Positions 59,995 through 64,000 of a DNA stretch of 64,000 nt are shown here, piece after piece. Position numbers and translations under genes: made by a program. The stretch's first letter is position 1, and each line of letters begins with the position of its first letter. The notes below the pieces were generated by a model, which was not told the DNA's origin, searched no databases, and saw only the letters and a list, made by a program, of their open reading frames with translations. The stretch is from an uncultured Pelagibacteraceae bacterium (GTDB lineage Bacteria; Pseudomonadota; Alphaproteobacteria; Pelagibacterales; Pelagibacteraceae), in assembly GCA_902610655.1 (NCBI GenBank), contig CACLWL010000006.1, positions 1-64,000 on the forward strand. Reading direction: 5' to 3'.

Positions 59995-60034
59995 AAATTT
60001 TTGCGTTATAAATAATTAAAGCATTTTAAATAAT

Positions 60035-60904
60035 ATGACAAACAAATTAGCTATCATTGGTGGAAGTGGTTTATACGATGTTGAGGAATTTAAAGAACGT
60101 GAGTTTTTGGAGATAAAAACGGCCTGGGGAAATCCTTCAGATAAAATATTAAAAACAAAATTTGATGGAAAAGAAGTTTATTTTTTACCAAGACATGGCA
60201 GAGGTCATTTTATATCTCCATCTAATATAAATTTTAAAGCAAACATTGACGCTTTAAAACAACTAGGAGTAACAGATATTGTATCTGTTTCAGCGGTGGG
60301 TTCCTTAAAAGAGAGTCTGCCACCAGGAAAATTTGTAATAATAGATCAATTTATTGATCGCACATTTGCAAGAAATAAAACTTTTTTTGAAGATGAAATA
60401 GTCGCCCATGTTTCAATGGCTCATCCAACTTCCAATGGTCTTATGAATGCTTGTGAGGTTGCAATTAAAAAATCTGGAATTAATTACCAGAGAGGAGGAA
60501 TTTATGTTGTAATGGAGGGACCACAATTTTCAACATTGGCAGAATCCAATTTATATAGAGGCTGGAAAGCTGATGTTATTGGAATGACAAACATGCCAGA
60601 AGCAAAACTAGCTAGAGAAGCTGAAATTAGGTACGCATCAGTTTCAATGGTTACAGATTACGATTGTTGGCATCCTGATCATGAAAACGTAGATGTTCAA
60701 AAAGTTATTAAAGTTCTTTTAGATAACGCAGCTAAGGCAAAAGAAATGATTAAAAATTTGATAGACAATTATGAAAAATATATTGATCCAAATGACCCAA
60801 CTAATAATTGTTTAGATGTTGCAATAATTACAGCTCCAGAAAAAAGAACAAAAGAAACTATAAATAAACTTAAACATATTGCTGGGAGAGTTTTATTAAA
60901 ATGA
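60035..60904 (+). CDS. mtnP: S-methyl-5'-thioadenosine phosphorylase
   Basis: 289 residues. Start LAIIGGSGLYDVEEF and the phosphate-binding region RHGRGHFISPSNINFKANID, then EGPQFSTLAES and MTNMPEAKLAREAEI, typical of MTAP. It splits methylthioadenosine into adenine and methylthioribose-1-phosphate in the cytosol. Overlaps the GFA-family gene by 4 bases and is followed by mtnA two genes on. Divergent from apt, which would take the adenine. Confidence 0.95.
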   Translation: MTNKLAIIGGSGLYDVEEFKEREFLEIKTAWGNPSDKILKTKFDGKEVYFLPRHGRGHFISPSNINFKANIDALKQLGVTDIVSVSAVGSLKESLPPGKFVIIDQFIDRTFARNKTFFEDEIVAHVSMAHPTSNGLMNACEVAIKKSGINYQRGGIYVVMEGPQFSTLAESNLYRGWKADVIGMTNMPEAKLAREAEIRYASVSMVTDYDCWHPDHENVDVQKVIKVLLDNAAKAKEMIKNLIDNYEKYIDPNDPTNNCLDVAIITAPEKRTKETINKLKHIAGRVLLK

Positions 60905-61356
60905 TAAAAAAAAAAGAATTAGCAGGTAAATGTGGTTGTGGAAATGTAAAATATATCATAAAAGACGAGCCGTTATTTACACAGGCGTGTCATTGTAAAG
61001 ATTGTAAAATTTCTACAGGATCATCATTTGTAATTCATACAATGGTCTTAGAAAAGGATTTTGAAATTAAGGGAGACGTTGCATCTATAGAACTTCCAAC
61101 AGGAAGTGGAAAAGGAGTAAACGCATATTTTTGTATAATTTGTGGAGTCTACATTTTTTGTAAATATAATATATCACCAGGAAGATTTGCAGTGCGAACG
61201 CAAACTTTAAAAAAATCTATTAGACCACAAGCTCATATTTTTGTTAAAGATAAAGATCCATGGATAGAAATTTTGAACAAATCTATATGTTTTGATAAAT
61301 TTTATGATAGGGATAAAACTTGGCCTAAAGAAAGTCTCAATAGAATAAAACAATGA
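60901..61356 (+). CDS. GFA (CENP-V/GFA) family zinc protein
   Basis: 151 residues of the glutathione-dependent formaldehyde-activating/CENP-V family. Zinc motifs are GKCGCGNVKY, CHCKDCKIST and FCIICG, near residues 10, 31 and 80. Function in bacteria is uncertain. It sits inside the mtnP-mtnA unit with overlapping ends on both sides (4 bases each), so a role in methylthioadenosine salvage or C1/thiol metabolism is suggested. Confidence 0.85.
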   Translation: MIKKKELAGKCGCGNVKYIIKDEPLFTQACHCKDCKISTGSSFVIHTMVLEKDFEIKGDVASIELPTGSGKGVNAYFCIICGVYIFCKYNISPGRFAVRTQTLKKSIRPQAHIFVKDKDPWIEILNKSICFDKFYDRDKTWPKESLNRIKQ

Positions 61357-62423
61357 GGATCGAAGGTAAAAATTATAAGACAATTTGGTTTGAAAATAAT
61401 TGTGTTAAAATTATAGATCAAACTAAACTTCCACATAACTTTATAATAAAGGATATTAAAACTGTAAAAGATACAATTAATGCAATTAAAAACATGGAGG
61501 TTAGAGGCGCACCATTAATTGGCGCAACTGCTGCTTATGGTTTAGTGCTATCAATTTTAGAAAGGAACGACAACACTTTTTTGAAACAATCAGCAAAGAA
61601 ATTAATTGGGTCACGACCTACAGCTATAAATCTTAAATGGGCAGTAGATAGAATGATGAATAAATTATCAGGTATCAATAGTGAAATAATTTTAGAGTTA
61701 GCGATAAATGAGGCTAATAAAATTTGCATGGAGGACATAAGTTTTTGTGAAAGAATTGGTATTAATGGTTCAAAAATAATTGAAGAAATCTTTAATAAAA
61801 AAAAAGATACAATAAATATTTTAACTCACTGTAATGCAGGATGGCTTGCAACTATAAATTGGGGTACCGCTACATCTCCTATATACCATGCACATCAAAA
61901 AGGTATACCTGTTCATGTTTGGGTTGATGAAACAAGACCTAGAAATCAAGGAGCTAACCTCACATCATTTGAATTAAATGAAGAAAATATACCTAATACA
62001 ATTATTGCAGATAACACAGGTGGTATTTTAATGCAAAGAGGTAAAGTTGATATATGCATAGTAGGAACTGATAGAACTTTGGCAAATGGTGATGTTTGTA
62101 ATAAAGTCGGTACTTACCTTAAAGCGTTAGCTGCAAAAGATAATAATGTACCTTTTTATGTTGCTTTACCCAGCTCTACTATTGATTGGGATACTAAAAA
62201 TTATAATGACATACCAATTGAAGAAAGGCCATCCTCAGAACTATCACACGTAGAGGGACTAGATGAAAATAATAATATAAAAAAAATTTTAATATATCCA
62301 AAAAAAAGCAAATCAATGAATCTAGCTTTTGATATAACGCCTGCAAAATATGTCTCAGGGCTAATTACAGAACAAGGGATATGTGAAGCATCGCTAGATG
62401 GTTTAAAAAAATTATTTAATTAA
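61353..62423 (+). CDS. mtnA: Methylthioribose-1-phosphate isomerase
   Basis: 356 residues. The eIF2B-alpha-like fold is clear: MEVRGAPLIGATAAYGLVLS, NLTHCNAGWLATINWGTATS-type ILTHCNAGWLATINWG, HVWVDETRPRNQGA and DRTLANGDVCNKVGTYLKAL. It converts methylthioribose-1-phosphate to methylthioribulose-1-phosphate. Downstream mtnB/C/D genes are not in the window, so the later salvage fate is open. Confidence 0.95.
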   Translation: MRIEGKNYKTIWFENNCVKIIDQTKLPHNFIIKDIKTVKDTINAIKNMEVRGAPLIGATAAYGLVLSILERNDNTFLKQSAKKLIGSRPTAINLKWAVDRMMNKLSGINSEIILELAINEANKICMEDISFCERIGINGSKIIEEIFNKKKDTINILTHCNAGWLATINWGTATSPIYHAHQKGIPVHVWVDETRPRNQGANLTSFELNEENIPNTIIADNTGGILMQRGKVDICIVGTDRTLANGDVCNKVGTYLKALAAKDNNVPFYVALPSSTIDWDTKNYNDIPIEERPSSELSHVEGLDENNNIKKILIYPKKSKSMNLAFDITPAKYVSGLITEQGICEASLDGLKKLFN

Positions 62424-62428
62424 AAAAT

Positions 62429-63661
62429 ATGAATTTAAAAGAAAAAAAATTTATTGAGAAATTAATTTTTAAATATTCAAAAAGTAATAAAAAAAAATAT
62501 TTTCTTACGCCTGACTCTTTTTCAAATGAAGATATTATTGCTGGAGCTAAAACTCTTTTTAAAAAACAAATCACAATGTCAGTTTTAACAAAAAAGTTTG
62601 AAAAAGAATTTGCAAGATATGTGGGAGCTAAATATGCATTGATGGTTAACTCAGGATCTTCAGCAAATTTATTAGCTTTCTTTGCATTAATTAATCCAAT
62701 GAAAAATAAAAAACTTAAATATGGAGACGAATGTTTGATACCATCTTTGTGTTGGTCGACTTCATTATGGCCAATAGTTCAATCAGGATTAAAACCTAAA
62801 TTTGTAGATATAGATACCAAAACGTTAAATATTTCCATAGAGCAAATAAAAAAAAAAATAACAAATAAAACAAAAGCAATAATGGCAGTTCATGTTTTGG
62901 GAAATTCTACAAATATGGATAAACTTCAAAAAATTATTAAAAAAAAAAAAATTTATTTAATCGAGGATACATGTGAATCGTTGGGATCAAGATACAAAAA
63001 AAAATATCTAGGCACCTTTGGTGATTTTGGTACATATTCTTTTTATTACTCACATCAGATTACCTCAGGAGAAGGTGGTATGATTGTATGTAATGACAAG
63101 AAAAATTATGAAATCATTCACTCCTTAAGAGCACATGGTTGGGATAGAGGTCTAAAAAAAAAATCAAACAAAAAATTTAATTTTATAAACTCGGGGTTTA
63201 ATTTAAGACCAAGTGAAATATCTGCTGCAATTGGTTATTCACAACTCAAGAGATTAAATAGATTTAAAAAAACTAGATCAAAAAATAGAATAAGGATAAT
63301 AAATAAATTAAAGAATTCAAAAAAATGGATAAACCAATTTACTTTCATAGACTCTATTAAAAGTTTAGACCCAAGTTGGTTTGGTTTACCAATCCTGATC
63401 AATAAACCTTTTATAAAAAAAAAGGAAAAATTCCTCAAATATTTAAATGATAATTTTATTGAGACAAGACCAATTATAAGTGGAAATTTTTTAAATCAAC
63501 CTTCAATTAAACTTTTTAAATTAAATAAAAACAATGATAAATTTCCTAAGTCACAAGAAATTGAAGATAGAGGTTTTTTTATAGGTATTCATGTTAACCC
63601 TATAAGCAAAGAAAGTTTAAATAATCTTGAAAATAAATTACTAAACATTAATGAAATATAA
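62429..63661 (+). CDS. DegT-family PLP sugar 3-dehydratase (ColD/RfbH-type), Lys replaced by His
   Basis: 410 residues of the DegT/DnrJ/EryC1/StrS family, with NSGSSANLLAFFAL (77-88), EDTCESLGSRYKKKYLGTFG and SLRAHGWDRG. The PLP-aldimine lysine is His209 (FYYSHQITSGEGG), as in ColD and RfbH (E1), which are 3-dehydratases and not transaminases. The cysteine triad that holds the 2Fe-2S of E1 is not seen, so ColD-like, Fe-S-independent chemistry is more likely. NDP-4-keto-6-deoxysugar is the probable substrate. Its end overlaps the next gene by 11 bases. Confidence 0.82.
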   Translation: MNLKEKKFIEKLIFKYSKSNKKKYFLTPDSFSNEDIIAGAKTLFKKQITMSVLTKKFEKEFARYVGAKYALMVNSGSSANLLAFFALINPMKNKKLKYGDECLIPSLCWSTSLWPIVQSGLKPKFVDIDTKTLNISIEQIKKKITNKTKAIMAVHVLGNSTNMDKLQKIIKKKKIYLIEDTCESLGSRYKKKYLGTFGDFGTYSFYYSHQITSGEGGMIVCNDKKNYEIIHSLRAHGWDRGLKKKSNKKFNFINSGFNLRPSEISAAIGYSQLKRLNRFKKTRSKNRIRIINKLKNSKKWINQFTFIDSIKSLDPSWFGLPILINKPFIKKKEKFLKYLNDNFIETRPIISGNFLNQPSIKLFKLNKNNDKFPKSQEIEDRGFFIGIHVNPISKESLNNLENKLLNINEI

Positions 63662-64000
63662 TTTGGGTATAACTGGACATACAGGTGTTTTAGGTTCAGA
63701 ATTTATAAAATATAACTCTTCAAGAAAATTTATTAAATTCAGAGGTGACATTACTAAGAAAAAAGACATTAATGAATGGCTAAGAAAAAAAAATATAAAT
63801 TGTTTATTTCATTTTGCTGCAGTGGTCCCTACAAATATTGTAAAAAGTGATTTTGATTATGCAAATAAAGTAAACTTTATAGGGACAAAATATCTCGTAG
63901 ACGAATGTTTAAAATTTAAAAAAATAAAATGGTTTTTTTTTGCATCAACATCACATGTCTATGGATTTTCAAGAAAAAAAATAAAAGAAACAAAGAAAAC
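63651..64000 (+). CDS. NAD-dependent epimerase/dehydratase, N-terminal part (runs off window end)
   Basis: 116 visible residues of an extended SDR: MKYNLGITGHTGVLGSEFIK (cofactor motif GxxGxxG), CLFHFAAVVPTNIV and FFASTSHVYGFSRKK (the Ser/Thr catalytic strand). The YxxxK site is beyond the window. Overlaps the DegT-family gene by 11 bases; likely the next step in deoxysugar synthesis or a reductase. Confidence 0.85.
   Translation, partial: MKYNLGITGHTGVLGSEFIKYNSSRKFIKFRGDITKKKDINEWLRKKNINCLFHFAAVVPTNIVKSDFDYANKVNFIGTKYLVDECLKFKKIKWFFFASTSHVYGFSRKKIKETKK

Noticed and set aside
62429-63661. RfbH (E1) with 2Fe-2S cluster
   Set aside because: The Cys triad of E1 was not seen, so ColD-like chemistry is preferred.
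1-64000. CRISPR array, prophage, insertion sequence or toxin-antitoxin system
   Set aside because: No regular direct repeats, integrase, transposase, phage structural or typical toxin-antitoxin pairs were seen.

Overview
The window is a compact, very AT-rich bacterial chromosome segment. Genes are packed on both strands with gaps usually under 100 bases, many ATGA-type stop/start overlaps, and only one RNA gene (an elongator-type tRNA-Met). The gene set points to a SAR11 marine alphaproteobacterium (Pelagibacterales, 'Candidatus Pelagibacter'-like): taurine ABC transporter with a taurine-type aminotransferase and alanine dehydrogenase, a THF-linked demethylating dehydrogenase, a BASS symporter, sulfide:quinone oxidoreductase and many very small proteins. 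This assignment rests on gene content and base composition by eye, not on a marker tree. No phage, insertion sequence, CRISPR array or rRNA operon was seen.

Layout. 0-2.5 kb: end of an EamA transporter gene, a gamma-butyrobetaine-type dioxygenase and an inositol-monophosphatase-family phosphatase. 2.5-7 kb: two tandem paralogous secreted beta-propeller/beta-barrel surface proteins. 7-10.4 kb: small redox and haem-degradation-like proteins, an SDR without catalytic Tyr, and a photolyase-DCC-DUF2256 operon. 10.4-13.3 kb: FG-GAP/ASPIC protein, fasciclin protein, a 47-residue microprotein and a Cys-rich periplasmic protein. 13.3-19.6 kb: a long minus-strand run of small proteins (NTF2-like, cupin, GYD, DUF1330, TPR, an SMR-like protein, DUF2798, small membrane proteins) ending in an unusual photolyase-like protein. 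19.7-24.2 kb: a sulfur module (cysK, cysE, a metallothionein-like peptide, persulfide dioxygenase, SQR) facing a 1-Cys peroxiredoxin. 24.2-32.1 kb: racemase, exporter, a HisD-family dehydrogenase that looks HpsN-like, a phosphotransacylase, BASS symporter, MsrB, a second copy of the 47-residue microprotein, and a Fur-box-like palindrome between two unknown genes. 32.1-35.8 kb: GMC oxidoreductase, PQQ-type sugar dehydrogenase and Ldh-family dehydrogenase. 35.8-43.4 kb: surface glycan/lipid genes. 43.4-52.9 kb: tauC-tauB-tauA facing tpa-like/ald/SET/DMGDH-like. 53-55.7 kb: double-HTH regulator, aldo/keto reductase, cupin, tRNA-Met. 55.8-64 kb: rfbA/rfbB and glycosyltransferases, apt plus mtnP/mtnA methylthioadenosine salvage, and a DegT-family sugar enzyme whose PLP lysine is replaced by histidine.

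How the genes work together. Taurine would be imported by TauABC and deaminated with pyruvate as acceptor, with alanine dehydrogenase releasing ammonium and pyruvate; no xsc is in the window, so the sulfoacetaldehyde fate is open. Sulfide would be oxidised by SQR to sulfane sulfur and by the persulfide dioxygenase to sulfite, or fixed into cysteine by CysE/CysK. MtnP, MtnA and Apt recycle methylthioadenosine and adenine. The most unusual items are the paired 47-residue microproteins, the metallothionein-like peptide in the sulfur operon, the small-protein operon, the photolyase-like protein with its domains apparently permuted, and the large insertion in TauC.
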